Positions 21,113-32,975 of a stretch of 64,000 nt of DNA are shown here, piece after piece. The stretch spans positions 16,557,302-16,621,301 of the forward strand of contig CM060327.1 in NCBI GenBank assembly GCA_030674155.1, read 5' to 3'. Both the position numbers and the translations under genes were made by a program. Origin of the DNA: Stramonita haemastoma (Eukaryota > Mollusca > Gastropoda > Neogastropoda > Muricidae). The notes below the pieces were generated by a model, which worked only from the letters and a program-made list of their open reading frames with translations, did no database searches and was not told the DNA's origin. The stretch's first letter is position 1. The number at the start of each line of letters is the position of its first letter.

Positions 21113-23235
21113 ACTACATTATCCCTATAACATTATTTAACCAGCATCGTATTTGTACATCTAATGACCTCGTTGTTGTTGGACTGTGTAATACAAGGCA
21201 GCATAAAACACCACATCATAGTCTCAACTCTAAATGGATCATTAGGGAATGTTCATTGTGTTTATTATCAGATGCAAAGCCATATAAATATTCCTGATTT
21301 GGCGGTTCATGCGACCTATTGGGTAAGTGGTCTTAGTTTTTTTCCCTTTAAAAGCTTACTCTACTTGATGCCTTTGTAAGTTAAAGACTGAAGATTTATG
21401 GGGTATAGAAAACTCGGCTAAGAATATGTCGTGATCATCACTAGTCTAAGATGAATGTCTTATTCTGTCTGGCGGAATAATGAAGTTATTACCCACTTTA
21501 TTTCAGGGCTCAGTTAGAAGCACCCTTTGTCTATCACATCAAAACAGGCATCTCTAATCATCATTGAAGGAACTTTGTAGCGGTTGCAGGCCTCCCACGG
21601 CCAGCTAGCGGTCTCATAGAAAACGCCATTTAGTGTTCCTTTTAACAGTTAGGATGAGGATGTGTTGGCATGATTACAGATTCATTGAGTCAAAACAAAT
21701 AGTATAGAAGTGTAGTCAGACTGAGCACTTCATGGCACATACTAAAGAAGAGAAATTTTATAAACTAGCAGACAAGTCCCAGATTGCCACAACATGATAC
21801 AGTTTGATGTGGGATAACAAACAACATTCACGCCAGCACAAACATACTACAACTAGCACCCATATAGAGTGAATCATACCATAGTCAGCAGGTAACAGAG
21901 CACGTGACTGGAGAGAAGAACCCGTCTTTGAACTTGATTTGGACCAGCACTACCAATGACACGGGAACCATCAAATCATGTCCCACGTTTACCAGGAAGG
22001 GGGATTCTGAGATTGCAGAAAAAAGTAAAGGATGAGAGAGGACATTTTTGTTCCAGTTACAGTCCCTAAGCAGACACGTAGGCTATTGTTGCTGGCTATG
22101 AATAGTCCATGAGCTCTTGGAGGTTCGATGGTGGAAATGAGAGCTATTTCTGTCAGCTGTAGTTATGACACACTTCACAGCCATGGTGTAAGTTACAGAG
22201 GAGGATGGCAGAACAGTCTGCTATTGTAGACGCTGTTGTCATCTGATGTATGGTGTATGTTTTAGTTATTACTGCTTTTTCTGTCTGTTTGATATCCTTT
22301 GCCCTGATTTTAGAAGTTGCTGCAACAAGCAATATCAACATGCAATATATAAACCAGACACATCACTGGTAATGTCATCGGCTGTACAGCTAGCAGCAGC
22401 AAAAACATCTATAACATGAAGAGTAAGAACAATGCAGCAGTGATGTAACCAAATAAAAGTACAAATGGACACAAAAACAACAGCAGTAATTCGAGAAACA
22501 GCAGTAACAGTAACAAAAATAACAACAACAAAACATTATTACAGAAAGCAACATTAACACCATCATAACAGCAGAAACAATATTGGCGATCATATCATCC
22601 ATCACTGAAACTACGACATCTTATGGCACTGCTGTGTCTAGTCAGACTACTTTTTGCTATCTGACTGCTGCAAGTGTTAGACATTTAGTTTCTAGACATT
22701 TACTGTCAGTTAAGCTGGTACCGGTGTAAATGTATTCAATGTGACAACTACCTTTATGCAGTGCGATAGAGTACTGGCCAGAAAATGTCGGAAATGTATG
22801 GCTAACAAATTAGCTCTTTTCTTAAACACATCTTAATTACAGCATGGTCGCCACTTCCTACGATTAAAATATTGATTACTGTCCTTGTCACTTCACAATG
22901 GACTGTAGCGTCTATCAGTGTCCCTGAATGGGCATGTGTATTGACGTAGCCACACCTAGCTAAACTGTAAAACCAAACCATATAACCACACCTAGCTGAA
23001 CACTGAAAATAAATCAATCAACAGAGCCTTAGCTGCAGAACCGTGACGCCATGCTGGTATCATTATTTCTCTCAGTGTACAGTGTCCGTCAATTCCAAAA
23101 GCCTCTGATGTTAAAGATCTATGAAAAGCACTCATGCATGTCGCTGCTGCTATCGATCCTGAGAGGATTAGAACTTGTTCACAGCTATTTAATGTAAGGC
23201 TTTAGATGTTAGGCTTTGCCAAATGCTCAAGCTCA
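21113..23235. other. No supported feature
   Basis: Two kilobases of unique-looking sequence with short CAA/ACA-rich patches near 22395-22580. No splice chain or repeat match found by eye. Confidence 0.45.
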
Positions 23236-23239
23236 CAAA

Positions 23240-23425
23240 GAGGTCCCGTGTGCAAACGTACCCGGAACGTTAAAACCCTTTCCGCTTTTCGGAAGACTTG
23301 GACTTTGTGTGTTGGGGGTAATGGATGACAAAATTTACAATTTAATTGAGTACACACGGGGACTGGATGTAGAAGTACACATGAGTACATATTCCATTTT
23401 CCTCAATATAAAAGAATAAGCAAAA
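23240..23425 (+). mobile_element. SINE family A, 5' truncated
   Basis: 'aaagaggtcccgtgtgcaaa', 'ttccgcttttcggaag', 'ggatgacaaaatttacaa', 'gagtacacacggggactgga', then 'attttcctcaatataaaaga'. Starts within the central core. Confidence 0.85.
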
Positions 23426-23496
23426 ATAACTTTAAAAGATTTTAACAGTGAGCTAATCAGGTAGCTGCATTAAAAGAAAAAACGATTTGCTTCAGT

Positions 23497-23745
23497 AGTC
23501 GGCATCCGTGAGTCTTTGAAAACTATGGAGTTGTGCCTTAGGCTCTAGAGCATAAAGCCTGGGTAAGTAAGTATGTAGAGCAAGCTGTTACCCATGCAGC
23601 AGAATCCACCTCTCAAAAGTCGCTGGAATGATCCACCGGAAAGGCAATCGCCAATACGCCTGGTTCCAGTGCCATCACAGGAGCCGCCAGAACGTTGCCA
23701 CATAGGCCTACAGCCCAAAACCACCTTGGGGGCTCCAGCTCCCCA
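23497..23745 (-). repeat. Dispersed repeat Z, copy 1
   Basis: Reverse complement matches 36605-36832 over about 230 bp: 'tggcaacgttctggcggctc', 'ggatcattccagcgac', 'tctgctgcatgggtaac', 'tacccaggcttt', 'gcacaactccatag', 'cggatgcc'. All blocks are colinear. No coding capacity; could be a LINE untranslated region or a separate element. Confidence 0.85.
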
Positions 23746-23804
23746 GTTTTTTCTTAGAGATGGTGTCTAAATATGACAGCTGTGTGAATGCTGGTTTTTA
23801 TTAG

Positions 23805-23952
23805 TTTAGTTTGCGGTTATCCACTCCTACACGCACACAATGACCTGCTCTTGCGAAAGACGGAACGGGTTCACTTTTTAAGGTATATGCAGGATGTTCT
23901 GCCTGCGATTGCACACGAGGCCTCGGTTTATAGTCTCATACGAATTACTTTG
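23805..23952 (-). mobile_element. SINE family A fragment, core part
   Basis: Minus-strand family A middle: the '+' text 'cacacaatgacctgctcttg', 'caggatgttctgcctgcgat' and 'gaggcctcggtttatagtct' corresponds to the central part of the full copy at 8768-9092. Confidence 0.85.
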
Positions 23953-24246
23953 GTATGTTTACAAAAGTATAACAATGATAATTAGGTTTACATTCACTGT
24001 TTTGCAATACATTTTCTGTCACATAATTTCAATGCACAACAAACAAAAAAGAGACATTACTATAATGACACTGGGACATCTCGCCCTGTTCCACATCATC
24101 ATCGCTCGCTCATTGCCACTTCATTCTTGAACTACCTACCGTTAAAAATCACAGAAACGAAAAACGTAGTTGAGTATATACAACAGATGCATATCCAATA
24201 CCGTATGAAAAAAATCATATTTGCCACTGCTATTGACGCGAATTTC

Positions 24247-24284
<38 letters not shown>

Positions 24285-24760
24285 CTTCTTCTTCTTCTTC
24301 TTCTCTTTCTTCTTCTTCTCTTCTTCTTCTTCTTCTATCTTCTTCTTCTTCTTCTTCTTCTTCTTCTTCTTCTTCTCTTCTCCTTCATCTCTTCTTCTTC
24401 TTCTTCTTCTTCTTCTTCTTCTTCTTCTTCTTCTTCTCTTCTTCTTCTTCTTCGTCTTCTTCTTCTTCTTCTTCTTCTTTCTCCTCCCTTTTTCTTCTTC
24501 TTCTTCTTCTTCTTCTTCTTCTTCTTCTTCTTCTTCTTCTTCTTCTTTCTTCTTCTTCTTCTTCTTCTCTTCTTCTTCTTCTTCTTCTCTTCTTCTTCTT
24601 CTTTTCTTCTCTTCTCCTCTCTTCTTCTTCATTCTTCTTCTTATCTTACTTCTTCTTCGCATTCTTTCATTCTTCCTCTCGCATTCTTCTTCTCTTCGCA
24701 TTCTTCTTCTACTTCGCATTCTCCCTTCTTCTTCGCATTCTTCTTATCATTCCCAATTGA
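24247..24760. repeat. (TTG)n then 470-bp (TTC)n tract
   Basis: Twelve or so TTG units convert to TTC and run for about 470 bp with only sparse interruptions (tct, ctc, cgc), giving a long purine strand on the reverse. Frames of 179-223 residues over it are poly-Leu/Ser/Phe or poly-Glu/Arg/Lys artefacts. The 'tactTTCTTCGCATTC' part at 24655-24745 is a derived ~18-bp subrepeat. Confidence 0.98.
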
Positions 24761-24806
24761 ATAAAATGAATACTCTTTGGTTTTTTCTGTGCTTCTAACT
24801 CTACAG

Positions 24807-25139
24807 GATGTCTGCTTGCTGACCTCGGCCGACTTTTTCAGACTTCAGAACACAAGTACAGTCATTAAGGCCATGCTAAAAACGGCTAAAAACACCATCT
24901 GCAAAGGCAGACATGGTAAACAACAGACCTGTGATTACAGTCCTGTATCACTTCCCCCTTTCTTTTACGATATCAACAGCAGCAATCTAAAATCCAGAAT
25001 AGTTCATGTCTCCAGACATGCTGTGCATTACTTTGTTCAGGATAGTAAAGACAGCATTAATGACATGACAAAAACAACCACAGAAACAGCATGTAACATG
25101 ATCAGGATGGTTGACAACAGTTATAATGCCTCACGGTAA
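24807..25139 (+). CDS. Candidate exon, unknown product
   Basis: A textbook-looking 3' splice site precedes it: branch-point-like 'cttctaactc', pyrimidines from the TTC block, and 'ctctacag' ending at 24806. A frame is then open for 110 codons to a TAA at 25137. The translation has ordinary composition and no recognised domain. A possible donor lies at about 24915 ('catg|gtaaac'), which would give a 108-bp exon. Immediately after the stop, at 25165, a family B SINE begins. The frame is short enough to be chance, and the TTC tract would create a good acceptor context anyway; treat as a weak gene call. Confidence 0.22.
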   Translation, partial: DVCLLTSADFFRLQNTSTVIKAMLKTAKNTICKGRHGKQQTCDYSPVSLPPFFYDINSSNLKSRIVHVSRHAVHYFVQDSKDSINDMTKTTTETACNMIRMVDNSYNASR

Positions 25140-25164
25140 CAGATGTTACTTCCAGAAATATTTT

Positions 25165-25480
25165 TCATATTTCATTCCATTTGATACCACTTTAAGTCAC
25201 GGCAGATTTCTCTACGTAGCAATTCTGGCCGCTCTCTGTGGCGAGAGTGCGTCCCCCGAAAAGCGGCGCCACCCATTCTTTTTTTTCTTTTTCCTGTCCG
25301 CAAAAAATGCATTTGTTTCTCTACTATACTATAGTGGCTTTTTCTACAGAAAATTGCCTGGGACAACTTTCTTGTTACCGTGCATTCTTTTACATGTGCT
25401 AGATGATAGTGTGTAACAAAAGGCACCTCGGTTTATGGTCTCGTACTAAAAGAATAGCACCCAAACCAAACTGTTTCTTA
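25165..25480 (-). mobile_element. SINE family B, head truncated
   Basis: 'accactttaagtcacggcag', 'gatttctctacgtagcaatt', 'gcgccacccattc', 'gttaccgtgcattcttttac', 'gcacctcggtttatggtctc', 'agaatagcacccaaacca' in family B order on the minus strand. Stops before the tRNA-like head. Confidence 0.9.
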
Positions 25481-25624
25481 CTTCTATAGGTTTTTGCAAC
25501 TCACGTTATTATGATTATAGATTATCAGTCGAAGACTGCTTCTGAAGTAAATTATACAACAAACCGTTGTTTTTGCTGTAGCCAAATATGCTAATTTTGT
25601 TGTATTGGTGATGTTTAGGTTTCT

Positions 25625-25705
25625 GTAGCTGCTGCTGCCGCAACCACTTCTGCAGGTGCTGTTAATGCTGTTAATGCTAATTTAGCTGCTGCTGCTGCTG
25701 CTACT
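25625..25705. repeat. (GCT)n-rich repeat
   Basis: Imperfect gctgct and gctgttaat units; similar short GCT clusters recur near 26100-26140. Confidence 0.7.
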
Positions 25706-25749
25706 GTTCCGACTCCTTCACGTTCTGTCTACTTCTAGATCCTTGATGA

Positions 25750-26035
25750 TAAGTAAAGGTGTCCCATAACATTTGTGATCATAGGAGAGCGAGGCATCAG
25801 AGACCTCAGCTTCTCCAGGGGCCAGCATAATGAGGGTGGCACCCATCTCCTCTCCCTCGCTGTTTTACCTTTCCTGACCCTACAGAGGGAAGGTAGGCCT
25901 ACCCATTTACAGCTGAACTAGGGGACTATGCTGAAGCCAAGGCGCGCAAACGGTCACCCAAATGGTAACCACACTCGACGCTGCTTAACTTGACTCGGAG
26001 AAAATGAGCGCTCTGACCACTGAGCTATCCCGCCC
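25750..26035 (-). mobile_element. SINE family C, full length
   Basis: Minus strand from 26035: 'cgggatagctcagtggtcag' (clear A box), then a B-box-like segment near 25975 ('gagtgtggttaccat'), 'tttgcgcgccttggcttcag', 'cagctgtaaatgggtaggcc', 'gggagaggagatgggtgcca', 'gctgaggtctctgatgcctc', and a tail 'gttatgggacacctttactt'. Same structure as the + copy at 34928. Confidence 0.93.
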
Positions 26036-26650
26036 CCTTGAGGATAATAACTTAAATGTTGAAGATATAGCTGTCATCTGAGCCACTGCCATTGCTTCTC
26101 TTCTGCTGCTATGATTGATGGTGCTGCTGCTGCTGGTGATTCCCATTGTGATCATTAAAGCTTTGGATGTGGACAGCAGTAATCATAGATCCAAAAATAT
26201 CCCTTAGTGACTCTTATAGGCTACGTAGTTCTTCAGCAATTCATTTTCTTAAAGAAAAGCTACTCTTGGTTCTAACACATTATTCGCATTTGTTGTATCT
26301 ATCATTTCGTTATGAATGAATGCTGCTGCTATTAATGTCGTTATTTCTATAATTGTTTAATGTAAGCATGTTTCTCCTGTGTAGTCTGTTCCCGTAACAC
26401 ATACCTATTGTTCTCACCATAGCATCCTAGACAGGTAAATAACGCTTAGTGTTATAGTAACTAGCTAGCAAAGAGAGACAAAAAAAATCAAATTAATGTC
26501 TACTGTAGAGAACTTTGGATGGAAAGGAAACCAAAAGCTCTGAGTCACAGACAATTAGCATTTCTGTGGTGATAAAAGGGGAATTTCTGCAGCAAACTCG
26601 GTTATTACAGCTTGAAACAGATGCCGATCACACTATTAAACTATCATAAT
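26036..26650. other. No supported feature
   Basis: Unique AT-rich sequence apart from a few gct units at its start. Confidence 0.5.
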
Positions 26651-26651
26651 T

Positions 26652-26725
<74 letters not shown>

Positions 26726-26766
26726 GGATAGATGGATGGATGGATGGATGGATGGATGGATGGATG

Positions 26767-26841
<75 letters not shown>
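26652..26841. repeat. (GATA)n with central (GATG)n block
   Basis: About 190 bp of tetranucleotide: GATA, then a GATG/GGAT block at about 26724-26768, then GATA again. The symmetrical layout suggests one GATG mutation spread inside the array. Confidence 0.98.
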
Positions 26842-26842
<1 letters not shown>

Positions 26843-27855
26843 TGGGGTTCTTACACACTGTTAAGTCAACTCCAAAGATTATTTCGTAAGAAAGTCAATA
26901 TTCTATAATACATATGCTGTGCACAACAAATATATAACCATAGTAGATTTTCAAAATCAATTGCTGATTCTTTTATTTCTCAAAATCCATTTGCTCTTAA
27001 ACAATGCAACTGCAACAGGTGAACTTTAAAACCATAGGTTTTTCAATGTCACTTTCCACATGATTCCATTGGTTAACGTCAAAATTCACTGCAAATGATT
27101 TTATTTCTAAGACCTCTGTGTTGATAGTATTTTCATTCTCAACTGTTTGTAGTCTGCCATTCTAATTTAGCTACAAACAGTGCACAAAGATTAGCATATT
27201 TAAGGTTTTTAGAATCAGGAAAACAATCAGTTTCTGCACCAGAGTTCTATTCGATGTATGAACACTCTGTGGCTGGCTTAATACATTTTCAGGATATCAG
27301 CCAATATCGATTTCAGATAAGCTCCCTTGCTGATAGTCCCTTCTCTACCCCCACTTCTACCACTCCCACCTCCTCCCCTCCATCCCCATTGTGTATGCTC
27401 AGACATTTCCTTTCAGAACATCGGGCAACAGACAACGGGCTTTACATCAGACCAGTGTATTTGATGTCTTGGGCTGAAGAACTAAGCACGTGCATATGTG
27501 AACGGGGACTGAGAGGACCTGAACAGCCTTCCTAATGCCTTGTTCAGACGGCAGTCGTCTGCACACATATTGACACACACTTCACCGGGGACTGACAAAG
27601 GGAGATGGATAGTCCACTGGGAAACTTTCTGTGGAGGCTGTAGCACGTGTTACGTCATGCCAGCGGTGTCCTGTTGCTATGTCTTTGGTATATTACTTCA
27701 TGGAAACTTTCCAGACTTGCTCTGATATAACTTTTATGAATATTACGACCAAAATATTCAATACGTTAATCAGCTGATGTGACGCATTTCTAGGCATATT
27801 GCATTCCTGGCTGAAATGCTAAGCAGTTTAAACATCACAAGACAACAACAACAAA
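26842..27855. other. No supported feature
   Basis: Unique-looking. A 93-residue frame at 27254-27535 (+), rich in Ser/Thr/Pro, has no recognised domain or splice support. Confidence 0.45.
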
Positions 27856-27859
27856 TTTG

Positions 27860-28050
27860 AGTTTAGTTGTATCTTACCCAGAGTGAATTTGCTTTGGGCT
27901 CATTGGGAAGTCCAGGGACCACATAGCTGAGATACATCCACTATACGGATGTGATTTTTAGAGTGTTGCCACGGTACCAGACCCACTCTGCAGAGTCAGT
28001 ATCTCTGAGGACCAGTTGATGCTGGGATATAAAAAGCACAGAAAGCATAG
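27860..28050 (+). mobile_element. SINE family D, copy 2 body
   Basis: 'cggatgtgatttttagagtg', 'cagtatctctgaggaccag' and 'gatgctgggatata' align in order with 15540-15625. The head is not recognisable upstream. Confidence 0.65.
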
Positions 28051-28140
28051 AAAGCCTCTGAAGTATTCTCATTGCTAGTGCACTTCCATAGCATCATCAG
28101 TACATCTCTTCATCATCATTGATCGCAGTGCAAAAACAGG

Positions 28141-28262
28141 GTCGCTATAGCCGAGTGTGTTTTAAGACCGTTTGATTTCCGTGAAGTTCTGGGCTCCAAT
28201 CTTGGTGGTGTCTGGTGAATTAAGTTTGGGCAACTTTAAGATCTCCCAGGTCAGCTTCAAGT
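28141..28262 (+). mobile_element. tRNA-like SINE head
   Basis: 'gtcgctatagccgagtgtgt' (A-box-like) and 'ctgggctccaatcttg' (B-box-like) are about 45 nt apart, followed by a short body. No tRNA cloverleaf can be closed. Confidence 0.45.
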
Positions 28263-28369
28263 GCAGACTTGGCAGTACCTTTATTCCTTTAGACGTGCAG
28301 AGAATCATATACGCACATTAGATATCCTACAGATCATGTCAGACTTTTGTCGGCTACGGAAACCAGAGG

Positions 28370-28612
28370 TAAAGGTAAACGTGTCCCGTAACCTGCGTAG
28401 TCGTAGGATAGTGAGGCGCCAGAGACCACAGCTTCTCTACGAGCTATCATGTTCAGGGCGGCGCCTATCTCTTCTCCCTCGCCGCTTCACCTTCCCTGAC
28501 CCAAAAGAGGGCAGGTACCCATTTACAGCTGGGTGAACTGGGCCAACTGTACTAAAGCAAAGGCGCGCAAACGGTCACCCATCCAATTGATAATCACGCT
28601 CGAAGCTTTTCC
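28370..28612 (-). mobile_element. SINE family C, head truncated
   Basis: Minus strand: 'gtgattatcaattggatggg', 'cgtttgcgcgcctttgcttt', 'cagctgtaaatgggtacctg', 'gggagaagagataggcgccg', and tail 'ggttacgggacacgtttacc'. The 5' A-box part is missing. Confidence 0.9.
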
Positions 28613-28744
28613 AATAAAGTGAAGATACGGTAAAGTGTAGAAAAATTCTTATAAAACTAATCTGCAGAACAGGGCCATCAAAGCCAAGAAAGGGAAGTTT
28701 CGGTAAAATATCAAAGACATAGTACAGTTTTTTAAATTCCTTTT

Positions 28745-28945
28745 CATGCGAGGATAATGAAATAAGCAATCCTGTGCTTTTTTTTATATCCATCCCCCAT
28801 GTGTATGCCGTTTTGTCAGTTTTGTCATCCTTCCCCACCGGCACACAATGACTAAAAGGGGAAAAGGTTTTAACGAGTGCACAAGATGGTCTGAGTGGGT
28901 TCGCACACAGGTCCTGGTTTATAGTCTCATAGGAAGAATCAAACA
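28745..28945 (-). mobile_element. SINE family A, head truncated
   Basis: Minus-strand tail and core: the + text reads 'gcgaggataatgaaataagc', 'catgtgtatgccgttttgtc', 'ccaccggcacacaatgacta', 'cacaagatggtctgagtggg', 'ggtttatagtctcatagg'. Confidence 0.9.
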
Positions 28946-29247
28946 AATAGCCAGACAAAAAAAGTTTCAACTCCGATTGAAAATTCTCCAGTGGACTATC
29001 CATCTTATGATTGGTTTTCAATCACTAGGAAAGCGCGTGTCAATAATATGTGTGCAGACTACTGCTGTCTGAACATGGTGTTATGGAGACTGCCCATATA
29101 CTGCCCACCCCCTCTTCCCTATATGCACGTGCTGGCTGGACATTGGACTGAGACATCAATCAGCCGACCCCGATGGAACCTCTGTTGTCTGTGGCCTGGA
29201 TTCCAGAACGGAAAAGACTGAACATGCAGACGGTGGAATAGGTGCGG

Positions 29248-29300
29248 TGTGTGTGGGGTGGGTGTGTGGGGTGTGTGTGTGTGTGGGGGGGGGGGGGGGG
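29248..29300. repeat. GT repeat ending in G16
   Basis: Short GT/GGGT units end in sixteen consecutive G (29285-29300), a potential quadruplex-forming site. Confidence 0.93.
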
Positions 29301-29900
29301 TACAAGTAAAGAAACGAGTTTGGTCTCTTATCTGAATCTGGGTCGATATCTCTGAGGTGTGTTCCACCAGCTACTATTGTAGACTTGACAAGCATTGAAG
29401 ATACTTAACTTTTATTCTAGGAATGATTTCACTTCTTTTGTGTAACTGGGTTTGCTTAGAATTGTTCAAATATCCTAGTAAAGGTAGACATATTTCAATT
29501 ACAGGAAACAATTATCATATCCCCACCAGACTTTGTACAGGCAAATCATTCTTTATACAATTTCGAAATGACAAATAGATCACAGGAATAGCCATACATG
29601 TATAAAAAAAGACAATAATTATCAACAATATTTGAACAGGCGTACGATGAAAACAAGAACAGTGAAATATAATTTACCATGTATTATTATTTTAAGTTAT
29701 TCTCATAAGAAAAGGCATGTAAAGCGCTAACAAATTCAAAGAAGACTACGAGTGAAGATGAGGAGGCAGAATGGCGCTAAGACACAACGTAGATGACACA
29801 CAGAGACAGACAGACAGAGAGACAGACATGCAAAAACAGACAGACAGGCACGTCCAACTATCCCATGAAACCCAGTTCAGCAACAAAATACAATTAAGAA
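29301..29900. other. No supported feature
   Basis: AT-rich unique sequence with a small cagacagaca patch at 29800-29850. Confidence 0.5.
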
Positions 29901-29934
29901 AATAATAACAAAATTAACATCACCACTCCTCTAA

Positions 29935-29953
29935 CACACACACACACACACCC

Positions 29954-30035
<82 letters not shown>

Positions 30036-30089
30036 AAACACACATACACATACACACACAAACACCAATACACACACACACGCACACAG

Positions 30090-30168
<79 letters not shown>
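29935..30168. repeat. Compound (CA)n-(CT)n-(CA)n
   Basis: CA (29935-29950), CT with CCT breaks (29952-30033), then long CA to 30168. All on one strand. Confidence 0.97.
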
Positions 30169-30170
<2 letters not shown>

Positions 30171-30189
30171 ACTACCAGTGCATTCACAG

Positions 30190-30900
30190 TGGAATACTGT
30201 AAAACGTCAGGTATTACTCAGAAAGGACCTGACAACATCAGAGAATAAATCATAAGCAACAAATCATTTCACAGATAAGAAAAACGAACTTTAGCTAACG
30301 ACCAAACCAATAGCCTCGCGACACGAAAGACATTTCTGTTGGTTTTCAAACTCAAGAGACGTTTGTTTCATTTTATTATGTCCTTAACAGAAATTCAGCA
30401 CTAGAATAATCATGAACGACAATTGAAATGATTAGAGTTTGAGATTGCCTTCACCGTTCTATGTACTTTTTGTTTTCTACTGAATTATGACACAAATCAA
30501 AACATAACTGTTTTTCTCATTTCGTTGAAGTAGTTTGCAATCATCAGATTAGATTACATTGTCTTTGAAGCCATAATGAGCTCATCAATTTTTTTTGGCA
30601 GAGTCTCTCATTTAACTGATAAAAAATCCCTAATGTTTCGGGATGTTTTGGAAATGATGTGTATTGTTTTGGCTGCAAGGTCTGAGATTTGATAACGAAC
30701 GATTTTGATTAATTTTCAATTAAATGTCATAAGAAAATGTTAACAAAAATCTGTCATCAACATTATCTGTCATCAAAATTGTAATTAACTAATTTATGCT
30801 AAATCTTTCATTTTCATATTTTCTTTCATAGGAAAATATTGACAACCAAATAAGGCTGAAAATAATCAGTAATAAGGGTTTTTTAAAATATTTTTTCTTT
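30190..30900. other. No supported feature
   Basis: AT-rich, no repeats or plausible frames seen. Confidence 0.5.
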
Positions 30901-30904
30901 GCTA

Positions 30905-31065
30905 GGGCTCCGAGGCTCACCAATGGAGATTGAGATTACGAGTTGACAGCTCCGACATGGCCTGTGGTCGGCGGGCTCTAAGCAACATCATTGGAATGGG
31001 TTGAGATTGCAGCCCTTCTTACCCACCAACATAAGATAGCGGCATTCCGACTTCAGGGGCCATCT
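30905..31065 (+). repeat. Dispersed repeat W, copy 1
   Basis: 'gacagctccgacatggcct', 'gtggtcggcgggctctaag', 'aacatcattggaatggg' match 'gacagccccgataattcct', 'gtggtcggcggggctataaa' and 'catgattgg' at 48060-48115. Short but colinear. Confidence 0.5.
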
Positions 31066-32450
31066 TAAATAATTTTCACTCAACGCAAACAGTCAAAACT
31101 GCTAGCAAGAATGTTATCTGTGGCTGACTGTGAGCAGAGGATGCCAAGCTTTATGTTTTTGTTTGTTTTATTTTGGTGGGTTTATTTCGTTTCTCAGCTA
31201 AAGCTCTAGGTTAACAAAAGTTCAGTTTTTGCGTGTTCGCCCTTTTGCTGACAATCAGTATAGCCACACTACGACTTCTGAGATGCATCTAAACGGGAAA
31301 CCAATGTGCACTGTTTTCTTTTTCTTAAAGGCGCAGGTCGCCCAGATTTGAGAAAACAAACACATTTTTCAGATACATAACTTTGTTACAGCTCTTTTTA
31401 TTCAGAAAGTATTCATCTCTTATGTGCTGCATTTTTATTTTGCAAAACAGATTTATTTAGATAACAACCTTGAAGTAAAGTGGGTATGGTGCTGACCACC
31501 CTCGCAATGGCAGTCAAAAAGTGAATAAAATGACAGTGGGTCACTCTCCTTCTTTACCAGTAAACAAGGATTGCTCCCTTTGAAAACAGAAATAATAAGC
31601 ACCTCCCTTTCTTTCAAATGTAAACTGCGGTTCCTACATGCAACATACACATTGTGCAAAGTAATAAGTAAATTGCTTTTGACAAAATTTCACAGAGAAT
31701 AACATTCTCTTAGTAAAACAAATACACCAGCGGAAAGAAGAAATGGTGGCCCTGTACCACTGGCGATGATTTTCCTTGCTGATAGGAGCATGAATTTCAT
31801 GCCAATAAAATATATTATCAGTCACTACTAGCAGTACACAAGAATGAATTCCAATACAATAAAACACATTACACAACAGTGTCTTATGTTACAACACAAT
31901 CCAAACAATACAGTTTCTATATTAACAATTCAACGAAGTAATTACATGACAACTCCAGTGACCAAGAGAGAGCAGCCTCACTCGGGACAGAAGGCACAAC
32001 TAGAGCGGACAGTTCCTCCCTTCCCAATGCTCCTAAAGGGGTGTCCCCCATGCTGAATATTTCATACACCCCCCACCACAACCCCGTCCCAAAGGCACAG
32101 GCGCACATCTTCTCTCCAACTCCCAGGGGCCACATAGAATGGAGCATTAGACAGTCGCTGGTTCAACATTCAGTTTACAAAACCCCAGGGGTCTCGTAGA
32201 ATGTAACATTAGACAGCAACTTTTTCGACATACAGTTTATGAAATCATGATAGCAGGCATATGTGTTTTAGTTGATTGCCAAGTCCCGTGGGTTGATCGT
32301 TAAATGATATTGAACGAAACGTTCAGCGTTCATCAAGTCAAGATCTTGTATGTTAAATGTTTGATTTACTCTATCATTCAATGCACTGTAAATTCTGGTG
32401 AAAACACAAGGCTATTTTGTGGGTTTTTTTTTTTTTTTTTTTACAATATG
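31066..32450. other. No supported feature
   Basis: Mostly unique. Frames of 68-80 residues on the minus strand (31453-31876) are adjacent but lack domains, and I see no splice sites joining them. Confidence 0.45.
32421..32441. repeat. T homopolymer
   Basis: About 21 T in a row just upstream of a family B SINE head. Confidence 0.9.
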
Positions 32451-32454
32451 CTAT

Positions 32455-32975
32455 GAGGTGGATGGTGGTCTAGGTGGTAACGCGCCTTGCCTAGAAAGCA
32501 AAAGTCCGGGTCGGAGTGTGCGGTGGTTCGTACCCCGTTTGGGTCCAAAACTTTTCCCCCATCCATTAGACCCTGAGTGGTGGTCTGGGTGGTTATTGAT
32601 TGATTGTTGTTGTATAGGTCGAATGCAAGCGCTTTGATTTTTTTTACAAGATATAGCGCTTTATAAATTCCATGCATTACTATCATTTTATTAGTCTTTC
32701 GAATGAGACAATAAACTGAGGTCCCGTGTGTTACACATCATTATTTAGTGCACGTAGAAGAACACACGCAACAAGGGGGTTAACCCTGGCAAAATTCTGT
32801 AGAAAAAAGCCACTTGATAGCCAAACAAATACAGTTGCATGCGGAAAAAGAAAAAACAATCGGTAGGCGCTGCACTTGTGGCGACGTGCTCTTACAAGGA
32901 GAACAGCCCGAATTTCACGCAGAGAAATTCTGCTGTGACATAAAGTGGTACAAAATACAAAATATAAAATCACTT
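32455..32975 (+). mobile_element. SINE family B, full length, interrupted
   Basis: Plus-strand head 'ggtggtctaggtggtaacgc' (A box) and 'gcggtggttcgtacc' (B box), then 'gtttgggtccaaaacttttc', 'catccattagaccctgagtg', an interruption at about 32592-32692, then the core 'gaatgagacaataaactgag', 'tgcacgtagaagaacacacg', 'gttgcatgcggaaaaagaaa', 'cttgtggcgacgtgctctta' and the tail 'ctgctgtgacataaagtggt'. The core is exactly where the non-interrupted copy at 42416 has continuous sequence. Confidence 0.93.
32592..32692 (-). mobile_element. Short element nested in SINE B
   Basis: A ~100-bp segment containing 'ttgattgattgttgttgtat', 'cgaatgcaagcgctttgatt' and 'atatagcgctttataaattc' splits the family B SINE. 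Its reverse complement resembles 46655-46720 ('tttgtagcgctatattttgt', 'caaagcccttgcattcaagc'), so it is a separate dispersed element inserted later. Class unknown. Confidence 0.8.

Noticed and set aside
24127..24798. 223-residue Leu/Phe/Ser frame, the longest in the window
   Set aside because: It is the translated TTG/TTC repeat; all three frames and the opposite strand are equally open.
28575..29021. 148-residue minus-strand frame
   Set aside because: It runs through a SINE A copy and the end of a SINE C copy; no domain and no splice support.
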